Origin: Phytophthora colocasiae
Taxonomy: Eukaryota; Oomycota; Peronosporomycetes; Peronosporales; Peronosporaceae
DNA length: 64,000 nt
NCBI GenBank assembly: GCA_018806915.1
Contig: JAGKQI010000085.1
Coordinates: 434,001 to 498,000, forward strand
Direction of reading: 5' to 3'
The notes beneath the pieces were generated by a model. That model was not told the origin of the DNA. It searched no databases and worked only from the letters and a program-made list of their open reading frames with translations. This document shows positions 21,079-32,547 of this stretch, piece after piece. Made by a program: the position numbers and the translations under genes. Numbering within the stretch: the first letter of the stretch is position 1; the number at the start of each line of letters is the position of its first letter.

Positions 21079-24000
21079 TGACACGGAAACGTCAGCAGAA
21101 CGCGCAGGGCCCTTCCTCACGCAGATCAAAGCGGCAATCCCTCCAGCACAACACATATCCCGATACCAGTCCAGGTAAGACCAATCTAATGAACCTTAGC
21201 CTCAAAAGTGTCATTTACATTATGTCATGGCTTTTAAGGCATGGCAGACGACCGTGCAATATTCAGTGGAGTGTGGCGTATTCTTCGGTCAGCAGGATGG
21301 ATTTCAAAGCCCCCACAAAGAAGCAGCCTGAGCGATCTATATCGCTATGTACCCCAGCGAAACATTGAAGGACTTGAGGAACAGATTTCTTTCTCGGTGA
21401 ACGGTCACTTCTGGAGTACTACCGGAGAGTTACTATCGCTCCAGAGCTTGTAGAAGATTCTGCAGTATCGGTAGTGCTACACCCTACCACGGACAGCAAT
21501 GCAACGGCTACTGAGCATACCGTAGCAGAAACGTCACTTAGATCAACTGAAGACCAATCCGTCCCTGAAAGTCAAAGCCACGCACTAATTCCTACCTTGG
21601 AATATGCCACCACGCCAGCTGGAAGCGTACCCATGTCTGAGCTAGACATCAGTGGAAATGATGTTTCGGCAAGAACGGACATCGAAGCAGAGGAACCAGC
21701 TTCTGCAGAAACCGGTCAAGCGATATGTGCTGTATGCATGCAGCATTGTTCATCAGAACGCGGTTGTACTTGGTGCAAAAAGTTCATTCATCACTTCTGC
21801 TCGCATGATATTTGTGTTTCGTTAAATCTTCCTGACGGTGAAGGAGGATTTCGGAAGGACTTTGGAGATTACAGCTATTGTAGCAAGCAATGCTACACAA
21901 GTGCCAAACGGTCAGATGTGTTGGACACGAGCGGTATCGGAATAGGTGGCCATGACTGCTCAACAAATTATTTGCAGGATTCTTCTATGACTGGGGGGCC
22001 TACAATTACGACAGTGGTGACAACCAAATCAGTAAAGAAACGGATGAAGTCCCAAACCCCAACATCAGCACCTGCAACGGCAAAGTCAATTTCGTCCAAA
22101 TCGAAGGGGAGGCGCCACATAAGAAGAACAAGGCCATGAAAGAGGCGTCTGTGATGAAGGAAGAGCTGCTTCGTAGAGCACATTTAGCTGCCGAGAAGTT
22201 CGTTGACGCTAATGTTGCGTTCTCACCTGTCGAAGAGGATTGGATGACGAAGAAATTTTACAAGGAGTTGGCTCATCGTATTTGATGGGGGTGGTTACTA
22301 GGTACTTTGTGCAAAAGGTAAAAATCGCTGAAAATGTCAGTGTACCTTCAATGCAGTTTCAAGTACAATGGACTAGCACCGGTTTCCAAAGCAATGATCA
22401 CGTCCATCGTGTGTCTGAAGAAATTATAGTTCGTGGAATTCGTCAGTTTACGAAGATGAACAAAGCCCAGCTTCAATTTGGTGAGTCTTGGACATCGCTT
22501 TTGTGGAATGGTCCCCAAAATGTCTAACATACCAGCTCTGACGGACGAATTCGAGGAGATGGATGAACAAGGCTACAAAGAGTTGTCAACGTTTCGTGGT
22601 CAAAAGAGCTGCATATTCCTTTGAACCCTCGCGAGGTTGAACAAATCAATTCGATGACATTCTCGCCGACAGCAGCATTAGGGCAACCACCCGGACTCTA
22701 CACTCATTCAGATGGAACATGGACAACAAGACTTCGCGAGCACAGTCGAAACCTCTTCGGGCATTCTGCAACATCATCGTTTTTTGCGTTTATTCCGCTG
22801 TCATTCTGGAGCCAAGTTGTGGTATGCTTAGTAACATGTAACGCAGATACAACCCCCGGTAATCCGGCTCCGAGGGCTATAACATTGGATGAATTGATGA
22901 AGTTCCTGGGCATCCTCTGGTATATGACGTTGGTTGATAAAGGTGAGATGAGAAACTATTGGATTGATGAAGATGAAGCAGCAATTTTTCCTGGTGGTCG
23001 TGCTATTAGTCTGGATTCAATTATGACGTGGCGTCGATTCCTGTACATTCGCACTAATTTGAGTTTTCGATCTTCAGTAACTACGTCCGATGTCCAGCGA
23101 GATCCAGCAGCAAGAATACGTCCTCTGATCAACATTCTAAAATCTCGATGTTTGCTCCATCTTGACGTTGGTCGAAATAACAAGTGGTCGATGAGGCTAG
23201 TATTGCCTGTCGATCGCGATATGCTCGGCACATCATCGTTTTTAACTCCGCATAAACCTACAGGAAGTATCATTTCAAGCTCTATGCATGCTGCTGCTCT
23301 ACTTCGTGGTTCGTACTCAGTTTCAAGCTGCATTGTACCAGTACACTTGACGATCGCCTGGAAGGTGTAGTTTCGAACTCGGATATACATCAGCTGGCAG
23401 AGCTTACTGCGGAGTCTTTCTGAAGTACGGACGCATGTAATTGAAGTCACAGCGTCCTTGGCAGGATCTAATCGGATAGTAAATACCGATAATTTTTATA
23501 CATCCTGCCTACTGTTGGAGAGCTTACGGTCAATTGGGCTCTACGGGCGAGGCACCGTCCGCGCAGCTAGTAAACATTTCCCGCATTTCACGATGATCCA
23601 GAAGAGTGATGCAAAACCCCGTGGCTTCATGAAGCAAGGCGTTTGCGTCGAAAAACACATTGTGGCGGCAAGTTGGGTCGATGGATCAATCGTGAATGTC
23701 GTATCAAATGCCGACGCATCGACCCAATCTATCGTGTATCGTCGTGTGAAGGATTGCCAAGTTGGTTATAAAGCTCCTACATGCGTTCAGGAATACAACT
23801 CTGCAATGCAGGGAGTTGACAGACATGATCAGCTTCGTGGACGCTTCTCATTAGCCGATGGTCACTCCTTTCAAAAGTGGCATAAAAAACTTGCAATGGC
23901 CATGATCGACATAGCTAGGTGCAATGCGTATATTTGCGATGGATTAGCTCGTGGTTACCACGGTGATGGCAACGAATCAACGTCGCGGACCCGAGATCCC

Positions 24001-24474
24001 CATCGAACGTTTGTGGTTTCTCTTATACGAGAGTTATTTAACGGCGAATGGAAAAAGAGTCTCGAAAACGACTGTGGAATGGCTTACACCGTCAGTGCGA
24101 CGTCGGAGAAAAGACCTCCTAATCAATCCTCCAGTACTGCTGCAGCTACAGGGTTCCACAATCTACCACAGACGTGTGTAGCTAAAGAATCGTGGAAGGA
24201 GCTTGAAGGACGGAGTCGCTCTAAGCGCAAGTGTACCGTGTGTTCGTTTGAATGTAGAAACGCTACACAGAAAACCGATTACTGCTCTGCTCATAACGTT
24301 GCGCTGTGCAAGCGCTCATATCCAGTTGACACCGGTAAACCACATCTTTGCCAACAAGAAACGTGGACTTTGCTGGCAAAAGTTCCATCTCTTTACCTTC
24401 CCAAACAAGTATATACTGCGGATGGCAACTTGAGACGCTCGTCCACAATTTATCAGCGCAACAACCATTCTTGA
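21079..24474 (+). pseudogene. piggyBac-like transposase (PB-2), zinc-finger subtype, broken
   Basis: The likely start is ATG 21079 (MTRKRQQNAQGPSSRRSKRQ). The next piece has the oomycete piggyBac N-terminal pattern (FSGVWRILRSAGWISKPPQR). 21474-22139 adds a Cys/His-rich cluster (ICAVCMQHCSSERGCTWCKK, HHFCSHDICV, YCSKQCYTSAK). 22621-23170 starts the transposase fold. Near 23190 another frame continues with VDEASIACRSRYARHIIVFN (first catalytic Asp). 23458-24474 gives NTDNFYTSCLLLESL (second Asp), GVDRHDQLRGRFSLADG (third Asp) and a C-terminal zinc ribbon (KRKCTVCSFECRN, TDYCSAHNVALC). Shifts and a stop around 23180-23460 kill the frame; some shorter gaps may be introns. It is a different subfamily from PB-1. 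Confidence 0.8.
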
Positions 24475-24522
24475 AGATCAGACGTGAGCAACAGCAGAAG
24501 AAAAGACATGAAACAGTGAGTG

Positions 24523-24630
24523 AACCGTGCTGACGAGTTCAAGAAGCTCTACACGCAGGTGATTGGCTGCTCCATCGACTCCAAGTTCAAGTACTTAGCT
24601 TGGGTAAACACTCACTCCAAGAAGGAGGTC
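24523..24630 (+). pseudogene. 2-Cys peroxiredoxin fragment
   Basis: The plus frame reads [20 protein letters not shown] followed by [15 protein letters not shown], which closely follows the segment after the peroxidatic Cys in typical 2-Cys peroxiredoxins. The catalytic FVCPTE block and the rest are absent, so this is gene debris. It overlaps the end of a lipase-like fragment on the other strand. Confidence 0.65.
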
Positions 24631-25111
24631 TGGACCGTTGTCAGAATGTTCGCAAAGTTTCTCTAAGTCATTCACGGTTTGAAGCCGTGATCGAGCCGAA
24701 ACGAGAGACGAAATTGCCCCGTTGACAGTCTCGTGGGCGTCCTTGTTGTTGTATACACTGCTCCGTTGCTCTGTATCCACCGGTAAACTTGCCAGCATCT
24801 TGACAAGCGACGAATAAACGTCGATAACCTCCGTGAAAAGTGAGAATCCGATGACATCCATGTGATCCAGACCAGTGAGTTGTTCCATTTGAGACAAATT
24901 TACCAATTTCTGACTTGCCACTCAATTTGATAAGTTCCCCCAGTCCATCGTGACTCATAGAGAAAGTATTGACAACACCATCATTAGGCTGCCACTCAGA
25001 GGTGAGTTTGAGCGTGTCTGGAGCGTACCGACTACCTAGTAACACTGAAAGCGCGTCAAAGGCACGATTCATAGTCAGCGGTTTCGGTAGTGCGATCTTC
25101 TTGAGCTTCAA
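24595..25111 (-). pseudogene. C-terminal fragment of a triacylglycerol lipase-like protein
   Basis: 24668-25111 encodes SEWQPNDGVVNTFSMSHD, a pattern typical of bacterial/oomycete secreted lipases. After a frameshift near 24905, 24595-24921 continues with LTGLDHMDVIGFSLFTEV, which resembles the block with the catalytic His, and VYSSLVKMLASLP. The nucleophile Ser region is not present, so only the last third of a lipase is here, frameshifted. No signal peptide is visible because the N-terminus is missing. Confidence 0.5.
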
Positions 25112-25196
25112 TTGACTGTCGAGAAGGTATCCACTGTGGCGTAGCTGTAGTAATATACACTATCGAGAGAAGTCACGCACGATGCGTGCGGGCGAC

Positions 25197-25321
25197 GATG
25201 TGGTCCACATCGCATGTATGTGATCTCTACTGTACTTCTCTTATCGATATTTTCTCAATTAGCGTACCCATTGGGTACGCTAATTGAGAAACAGTACCGT
25301 TGGGTAACCCAACGGTACTGT
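25197..25321. repeat. cluster of three perfect palindromes
   Basis: GATGTGG-T-CCACATC at 25197-25211; a 39-base palindrome at 25252-25290 (19-bp arms TTCTCAATTAGCGTACCCA and its complement around one T); a 31-base palindrome at 25291-25321 (15-bp arms ACAGTACCGTTGGGT around one A). The last two are directly adjacent. They may belong to a solo LTR of the hairpin-rich Gypsy type, since a further hairpin GATTAC-CTGT-GTAATC follows at 25440-25455. Confidence 0.9.
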
Positions 25322-25921
25322 ATCTAGCGTGATTATTACCGAGCACTAGCCAATCAAAAGATGTCCGCAAAATGATACCTGATGTATTCTTTTTATCGAA
25401 AGGGCGTATAAAGCCTCCCACCTTCTATATTTTTTGCCAGATTACCTGTGTAATCTTATGATGTAAAAAGTTACTTTAACCCCTCTAACCCGGTATTCTG
25501 TATCCTACAGAATAATATATTGTACAGGATTTAATATCCAGCAAACTCATCAGCGCTCCAAAACTCCGCATGAAGATTATTGTATGGTGTCTGGATCAGT
25601 CCACTTTCCTAACAGATCGGCGATGGGATGATAGACGGGTATTATTCAAGGAGGATAGAAAGACGCATATAAATCCCCAACAGGTTTGAAAATTCTGTCG
25701 AAAGCCCATCGGTTCACGTGTCAGAAGCTACCTCACATTGTCATTCGAAAAAATGAACGGCCCAGCAGAGATGCCGTTCAAGCAACTATAGCGCGAGATC
25801 TGCGAGGAAGGCTGGAAGGCTCGTAAGCCGACAGGGATGACCTAGAATCAACGCTACGTGAAGCCGGGGTGAAGGGCCGTCTCGACGAAGCCAGACGTGG
25901 CATAAACTTCTTTGAAGGTTA

Positions 25922-26320
25922 GTGGCCCTTATTTTTGTGCCACCACAGTTGTCGACACAGAGGAGGTTGGCGCTACAGGTGAGACTACCAGCAGCTATAC
26001 CGGATGATACGGAGCAAGACGGCGCGACCAATGCCTTTTTTCCGGATGATCCAGAATTCGATTCAAGTGAGTGCATGGCTGCTGATGAAGAAGCAAAGAG
26101 CGAGACCGATGAACCAAACGGAGCCGACGGCCTCATCGACTCGGACGTGTTTGGTAGCGACAATTTCATGGAGAGGCTCCGAAAGGAGCGACTGTTTGGC
26201 TCTACAGCTATCGATGACGTGAATCTCGTGGAGACCGCTGATGTCAGCGATTCCGATTCCAACGCCGACGAAGAAGACATTATGGCAGACAACGAGGTGG
26301 TCCACTTGAGGAAAGTGTAG
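25922..26320 (+). pseudogene. acidic N-terminal fragment inside PB-3
   Basis: A 132-residue frame rich in Asp/Glu (FFPDDPEFDSSECMAADEEA, SDSDSNADEEDIMAD). Acidic N-termini precede the catalytic region in oomycete piggyBac transposases, so this is probably the remnant of the PB-3 transposase. No catalytic motif is present and the frame starts at a non-ATG or spliced boundary. Confidence 0.35.
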
Positions 26321-26440
26321 AAGAAGATGTAGAAGACCTGGAAATAAATGACAACGTTCCGGAAACTAGTAACTTTGACTTGACAGGTGATCTCTGCGAT
26401 ATCCCAGAGTATGGATAGATCACATACAATGAGGAGCACA

Positions 26441-26812
26441 GCCGTAAGCCGGGATGCTACAGAATAACTCAAGTGGTGCTTTACTAATTCTGGATGTTGC
26501 GTGTGCACACGGAATTTCCCATAGCCGTAAGTCAGGATGCTACAGAATAACTCGAGTGGTGCTTTACTAGTTCTGGATGTTGCGTGTGCACACGGAATTT
26601 CCCGTAGCCGTAAGTCAGGATGCTACAGAATAACTCGAGTGGTGCTTTACTAATTATGGATGTTGCCCCGAATTGTGTGCACAGGGAATTTCCCGTAGCC
26701 GTAAGTCAGGATGCTACAGAATAACTCGAGTGGTGCTTTACTAATTCTGGATGTTGCCCGCACAGGGAATTTCCCACAGCCGTATGTCGGGATGCTACAG
26801 AATAATTCGACA
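26441..26812. repeat. minisatellite, five copies of 81-91 bp
   Basis: GCCGTA(A/T)G starts copies at 26441, 26524, 26607, 26698 and 26779 (spacing 83, 83, 91, 81; the fifth is partial). Each contains GGATGCTACAGAATAA, GTGGTGCTTTACTA and GGAATTTCCC. Copies differ by point changes and short indels around the TGTGCACA segment. Confidence 0.9.
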
Positions 26813-27205
26813 TCCAGCTACTGGCGCTGCGCAGAATCAACTTTAGACTCATATCAACGCCGAGGACCTGGTGTTTGTCATATCACGCTAGAAGCACACG
26901 TTAGTGAACACATCGGATCACCAAGCAGAACAAACGCAGGCAGTACTTGTGTAAGGTGCGTTCCGCCTTTGAGCACCTTCTGTCAGCAATGGTTTAGGCG
27001 GTCGTGTACCGCTCTGCCACGTTCACGCTCACGTGCTATCAGAAATGGCACGATACCTCGGGTGACGGGAAGAGCATTCCACCGAGCCTAAAAAGATGAT
27101 TAGATTCCGCAAACGTAAGAGAGAAAGTAAAGACGAGGAATAAGAAGGACAACTAGTTAGCACCACGTACTTTGCAGTAGGTCTTGCTGGAGCCTGCAGA
27201 GAAGT

Positions 27206-27254
27206 ATTTGCCCAGTTCCTCCTCACTACTCCGTTAGTTAGGAACTGGGCAAAT
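27206..27254. repeat. 15-bp perfect inverted repeat with 19-nt loop
   Basis: ATTTGCCCAGTTCCT (27206-27220) is the exact reverse complement of 27240-27254. It lies in the right half of PB-3. Confidence 0.9.
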
Positions 27255-27636
27255 TCTTCCTCTTCGCGCGCTTTGCACTTCGCGCGCTTTTGGCGGATGG
27301 TTGGTTGGCGCCAAGAGTGCCGCACAGTACAGAGTCGTTTCAAATTTGACGGGGGTTGCCGAGTGAGAGGTTTTGAACATGTTTTGTCCGCCAGGGAGCC
27401 AATAGGAGATCGCCAGTTTCGCAGATGTTGGATACATTGTGCATGCTATAGCCGATGATGTACACTTTATGTACAGAATATGCCTCGCCGAGCACGAAAG
27501 GGCTTCCAACGGCATACTTTTCGCAGGTTATCGTTCATACTTTAATCAAGATAATTGCTTATTCTGTAGAATACAGAATAACGGCTCGGGTTAGAAGGGT
27601 TAAGTATCTTTTTACAGCGTTTGACTTGTTTTTTGT

Positions 27637-28204
27637 ATGGTGTCCCTTCAAACAGAAATGTATGGCGGTAACGATAGGGTTAAGATCACGATGGACACTT
27701 CAGCGCTACGGGAATTCGCCTTCAAGAAGCTACAGGAGGCCAGAGAACGCGGCACAGAGCTGGCAGCTGTGACAGCTGCACGTGCAGCCTCGTCCATCTC
27801 TGGTTCCGTTCCAGTGTCATCGTCCTTCGTCTTCCGTGCGCAGAGCTCAGCAGGACAGCAAGAAAAACAGTTGCCAGTGCCGCTGGAGAAGAAGCTGGAA
27901 ACGCTGAGTGAGTTGGTCGGTTGGTCTGTATTAAAGAGAATATGGAGTGGCTAATGGTAGTCTTTTGGTGATATTGCTATCAGAGATGTCCAATGATGCC
28001 ATGCGTGCGGCAATGGTGGGCAAGTCGAATGGATCATTGGATGAGTGCATTTATAAGCTCGACCTCATTAACGAGTCGCTGGCCTTCACCATCGAGAACA
28101 TACAAGAGGGCTCTCACGTGATGAAGTTGCTTAATCGTCAGCTGAGGGATAGCGCTACGATGCAGAACCCCACACAGAAGGCATTTTACATGCCATCAGA
28201 ATAA
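27637..28204 (+). CDS. small helical/coiled-coil protein, two exons, function unknown
   Basis: Exon 1 is 27637-27907 and exon 2 is 27984-28204, with a 76-bp intron (donor GTGAGT, acceptor TATCAG) that restores the frame to give 163 residues. Possible starts are Met 27637, 27658 (MYGGNDRVKITMD) and 27691. The N-terminal half is Ala/Ser-rich after an amphipathic stretch (LREFAFKKLQEARERG). The C-terminal half is strongly helical (LDECIYKLDLINESLAFTIE) and could form a coiled coil. I do not recognise the family. The start is only 34 bases from the right TTAA of PB-3, so the original promoter and possibly a 5' exon were displaced by that insertion. It ends 68 bases before the next gene on the same strand; being part of that gene is possible but no good splice pair supports it. 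Confidence 0.55.
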
Positions 28205-28272
28205 AATTATTTTTATCTCAGTGACTGATTGGTTGAATTGTTCGTGGCACCAGTAGTTTTAGTAATATCAAT

Positions 28273-30017
28273 ATGCGCTCGCGGATCTGGGAGGACGATG
28301 ACGCTATGAGCGTCGTGAGTGTGCTAGGCTTCATCATGAATGATGAGGGCGAGGTAGTGGGTTCGGAACGCACACAGGTGCTGTGCAAGCTCATGCCGTC
28401 CATCCACACGCTGTCGCACCGTGCGATCCTTGCGCTGCTTATCACGCAGCTCAGTGATGCCGACGCCCAAGTGTGAGACCTTAAGTGGATAATATTGTCA
28501 TTATTATGGAGTGGTACTGATCTTGTCTATTGATCTTGTCTGTAGGTTCTACGCGGAGGGTGGCCTGAAGGTGCTGAACGCTTGGCTGGTGGACGGTGTC
28601 ACCCAACGAGAGGCAGGAATGTCCAAGGAGAAGAAGCGCACTGAGATGTTCTCCCAAGTGCGCGCACTGTTAAAGGTAAGAGACGAGTATGCAGTGATGC
28701 TTCACGTTGTGGAGACTTAGTAAATGGCGCTGTCTTGATACTAACTGATAGTTGTTACCTGTAGATTCTCGATGTAAGCGTGCAAACGGATGTACAGAGG
28801 AAGCAAAACTCGTACTTAACGTCCACGTTCCCGAAGATCACTGAGCTGTTGGAAAATGCAGGATCAGGTACATTCATCTGCGTGTGATGTCATGTTGCTA
28901 GAACTGACGGAAGATTTACTTCATTTTGACCACAGAATACCAAGCCGAATGGAGCCGACTGAACATTTACCGCCGTCACTTCGAAAGCTCATGTGGTGTG
29001 CCGTCTACTGTCAAGGACAGTCGGAGCAAATCTCGACGAGTAACAAGTAACGGCACTAGCTCTCGCAACGGCAAGTCTTCCAGTGAAAACTCTAGCCAGC
29101 ATTCGTCTGTTGCTTTAACTACTACCTCCACTACCACTACATCATCGAGCACTGCATCGTCGAGCACTGCATCGTCTCGGAAGTCTTCGATTTCAGCATC
29201 CGCTGGTGGATCCACGTCCACGACGCCATCCTCAAGTACAAGCACGAATAGTCATCGAATCGCTCCAGCCTCGGTATTGCAGTACCAGCCCAAGTCATTC
29301 CTGCAAAAAGACGCTGGTGGAAATAAACAAGCCCAGGACGACCTCGAGGAATACGTGGAAGATGAAGATGAAGAAATGTTGCTCGCAGATGAGAGTGTGA
29401 TTACAAATGTGAACCAAGCAGCGTTAAGTGCTTCTCTGGAGCAAAAGATCCGAGGGAACGGACACGGTATGCAGTATGGGGAACGTTCGCCGTGCCGGAA
29501 GTGCAAGCGCATGGTCTCGAAACGGTGTCTTCACTGTGAATTTTGCGCTAAGTGTGGTCAGAAGGACAAGTGCGAACCAATAAGCGTTTCTCCAGTAGCA
29601 TTATCACCCAGCGGGAGTGACAACTCTGCAGGAAATGGCACCGGTAAAGCTCTCTCAGTGAAAGACCGCAACGTCCAAGTGCTTGGCTCGGTGATGGATG
29701 CAGGAATCTACCGTGCTTTCCGCCAAGAAGATTTCCACTCTGTGTTCAGCCTCATCCAGAATGGCATGGATGTTAACTTTCAGCGAGTTGAGTCGGATCG
29801 CTCGTCGGCTTTGATGGCAGCAGCACACCACGGCCGCGATGATGCCGTTAACAGGCTGCTGAGCCTGGGTGCAAACCCATGCCTCGAAGACCATGCCGGC
29901 AACAAGGCGTGGAACTTTGCTGAAAGACGAGGGCACAAAGAGCTCGTGGAAAAGCTGAAAAAGTGTTGTGAAGAGTGGGAAGAGAAGCACAAAAGTGCGG
30001 CTGATAAAGAATCTTAG
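28273..30017 (+). CDS. TFIIS-N-like helical, Cys-rich and ankyrin-repeat protein, four exons
   Basis: Exons are 28273-28472, 28546-28675, 28765-28867 and 28936-30017; introns of 73, 89 and 68 bp all have GT-AG ends and restore the frame (504 residues). Residues 60-160 form a helical bundle resembling the TFIIS N-terminal/LW domain (GGLKVLNAWLVDG, VRALLKILDVSVQTD, EYQAEWSRLNIY), used as a docking module in transcription-elongation and phosphatase-targeting factors. A long Ser/Thr-rich linker and an acidic patch (LEEYVEDEDEEMLLADE) follow, then a CxxC-rich segment (CRKCKRMVSKRCLHCEFCAK) and about two C-terminal ankyrin repeats (SSALMAAAHHGRDDAVNRLL). I infer a nuclear scaffold protein. The domain calls are by pattern; ankyrin is the most secure. 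Confidence 0.75.
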
Positions 30018-30240
30018 CCAGCTTGCTGTATACTGCACCGATTTCGCTAGTAAGCCTACGGTATAACCAATATGACGGCAGGTTTCAGATGGTATTCATT
30101 GTAGTAGTCTACTACTTCTCTGTGCAACAGCAAGCGACACCATATTTTCTTAACACGGGCTGAAATGACTGCGGAGCATTCTTCTTTATGTTTTATTGGG
30201 GCATATTTCGTCCCCCTACCTGCCATTCGCTCTCTTGAGG

Positions 30241-32547
30241 TTAGAACTTCCAGTCGGGGTCCACATCCATAGCCCAAACAAACTTCTCCCGAAGCGTCTT
30301 GGAGAACACAGCTGAAATCGGGACTTCGTTCTGTTTCCACAAGAAAAATGACGAACACATTAGCCACATTAGCCACATTACAACAACATCCTATTGTAAA
30401 CGAGAACTTACCCTTTTGCACCATGCAACGGTGATGCGAGGATCCATGTAATTGAGCTTGGACGTGCCAAGTGCAACCTCCTTGTTGTCCGTCTTGTCCT
30501 GGAGTCGCAGCGACAGTGCCTTGATTTTCTTTTTCCAGTTTTCAATCTTCTTAGCAACCTGGTCAGCCGAGGGCGTCCGTTGAAACAGGTGAGCCTGGGC
30601 CTTCTTTGCAAGTGCATCGTCTTCCTTGTTGTCGGAACTAGGTTTCTCTTTCTTCAACTTGATGCTACCCGCTTTGTCCTTTGAGATCAGTGTCTGCATA
30701 TGCTTCAGATCCTTTAGTTGGTCCTTGAGTTGATCAAGCTGCGCATTCATCTTGTCCAACGTTGTGTCAAAAGATTTTGGCGCAGTACGTTGGTGATTAC
30801 ACAGAATCGCAACCTTCCGGTTGGCATCATTGTACAGTACGACCTTCGGTGCCACTTCCATCTTGCCCTTCGGATCCAATTCCTGTCCTGATGGTCCAGG
30901 CAGCTCCTTCTCCAGCGTAAACGACGCATTGAACGTACGGAACACCTTCGCACTGAGCCCAGGCATGAGGGAGCTCAAATGCTTGTTCAGCTCAGTGACG
31001 GACAATTCATGGAAAACTTCCTCGTTCTTACCCTTCTTGGCGCAAAACTTCTGCAGATTTTTGTACACTAGCTTGCCAACATCGCCGTATTGCGCCAGTT
31101 CGACGGTGTTGTTGTAGGGCATCGAGTCTTTACCCAGGAACGACAGCGTAAGGGCACAGTTCTCATCATTGAAGGACATGTGCTCCACACGCAGACTGCA
31201 GCAACCAACCGTGTCAGCCTCGTCCTCACCCTTCTCGTTACCCACACGCAGAGCTAGTACATCAATGACCCACATAGCTGTCGATCGCTGCTTTGTGAAC
31301 ATGTCCTTGGCCTTTAAACCCTTCGTATAATCTCGACGAATTTTGTCGATGCACTTCTTCAGTCGTCTAGCCTTTTCGTACTTAGCCAAGTCCGACTTCC
31401 CCTTGAAGCTCGAACTGGCTGCGAAGAATACGTACTTGATGCCGCCCATGACGTTCTCGTTCCAGTAGGCCAGCCACGAAACCGTATCACGATGAATGAC
31501 CTGTTTCCAGGCGTGACCAGGGACATTACAGATAGGTACACGATCCGAGATACCCACATTGACCGTCACGTCTTCCGGCATTACACGTTCCTTCAGTGTA
31601 CCTGTCTTCGGATGCTCTCCACGTCCACGGAAAAGTCCTGGTGGCTCGATGCGGAAGTTTCCTACCTTTTCTAAATGGCCATCCACAAAGGCAAAACCAT
31701 TGGTGAACAGCTCCATCTCACGTTTTTCCTTCTCCGGCAGCTTTTCCTCTTTCGTCATGTTCTTCTTTTCCTCTCGCAACTTCTCCAGATGAGTTGCAAT
31801 GCGCGAGAAGTCACATTTCTCGAAACTCTTGACCTCGTGCTGCTTGCCAAGGACCTTTCTGAAATCTGTGAAGAAGTTCTTGTTGAAGATCTTGGCCGTC
31901 TTGGGGTTACCTAGTTGTGGGCCGTCCTTGGGGATAGCAGCATAGAAGCTAGCGACTTCTTCCTGGCTGGGTGTCAGTTCGATCTCCTCGCCATTATACA
32001 GAAGGGGGACATGGTGTGGCTTGTACGGGGGTGGGAACATCACACCATTGTGCTCTAGCGTGCGCCACTGGATACCCTCGGGTAGTTCCTCTGCATTCCA
32101 CCAACGGAAAGCCTTGATGGCCATATCCAAGCGCTCGCTCTTCGAGTGCACCTTGAGTTTACGGACATTGACACCCTTTTCTTTCTTGATCTTAGACTTT
32201 TCATTGGATGCCGAGGTGTTAGCCTTCGTCTTCCTGCTTTTGGAGGCAGAAGAGGAAGAGCTTGATGCCTTCCGTTTAACGCCCGTCTCCTTCTTGACTG
32301 CCACCACCTTCTTCCCTGCTTTATTGCTATTAGACACTGCCTTCTTACTGGATGCTGCTTTCTTCTTCAGTTGTACCAGCGGCATACTATCCGAGTCCGA
32401 ATCTTCGTCGATCACGCGTGAATTCTCTTTCTTCGCAACACGCGTAGTGTTGCGTCTGTTTGATGATGACGAGCTCTTGGACGTTGAAGTCTTGCTCTTC
32501 TTTCGTAACATAGCGATGGGGATCAGGTCGTCATCGCTGCTGTCCAT
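30241..32547 (-). CDS. TOP1: DNA topoisomerase IB, two exons
   Basis: Exon 1 is 30412-32547 and exon 2 is 30241-30330, with an 81-bp intron (GTAAGT...GAAACAG) in phase 0; the product is 741 residues. The first ~130 residues are Lys/Ser-rich and acidic, as in eukaryotic TOP1 nuclear-targeting tails. The core follows ([60 protein letters not shown]), with a coiled linker ([20 protein letters not shown]). The active-site Tyr is about residue 700 in [17 protein letters not shown]. The second exon encodes the conserved tail [15 protein letters not shown]. The enzyme relaxes supercoils by transient single-strand cleavage in the nucleus. It ends convergent with the upstream plus-strand gene (224 bp apart). 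Confidence 0.97.

Larger units (their letters stand above)
25480..27599. mobile_element. PB-3, decayed piggyBac-type element with TIRs and TTAA duplication
   Basis: TTAA at 25476-25479 and 27600-27603 flanks inverted termini: CCCCTCTAACCCG at the left, and CGGGTTAGAAGGG at the right. After a short gap both ends share a quasi-palindrome ATTCTGTA-N3-TACAGAAT followed by AA. TTAA plus CCC-starting ends is diagnostic for piggyBac-type insertion. No transposase domain survives inside: the 2.1 kb hold an acidic frame, a minisatellite and a hairpin. Confidence 0.85.

Noticed and set aside
25135..27613. Solo LTR (TGTGGCGTAG...TTTTTACA) interrupted by PB-3
   Set aside because: Attractive because of TG/CA ends and hairpins, but the 5-base flanks (TCCAC and GCGTT) do not match, so not annotated as an LTR.
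27637..30017. One gene spanning both plus-strand coding regions
   Set aside because: The first frame ends at TAA 28202-28204 and I find no convincing GT-AG pair joining it to the ATG at 28273.
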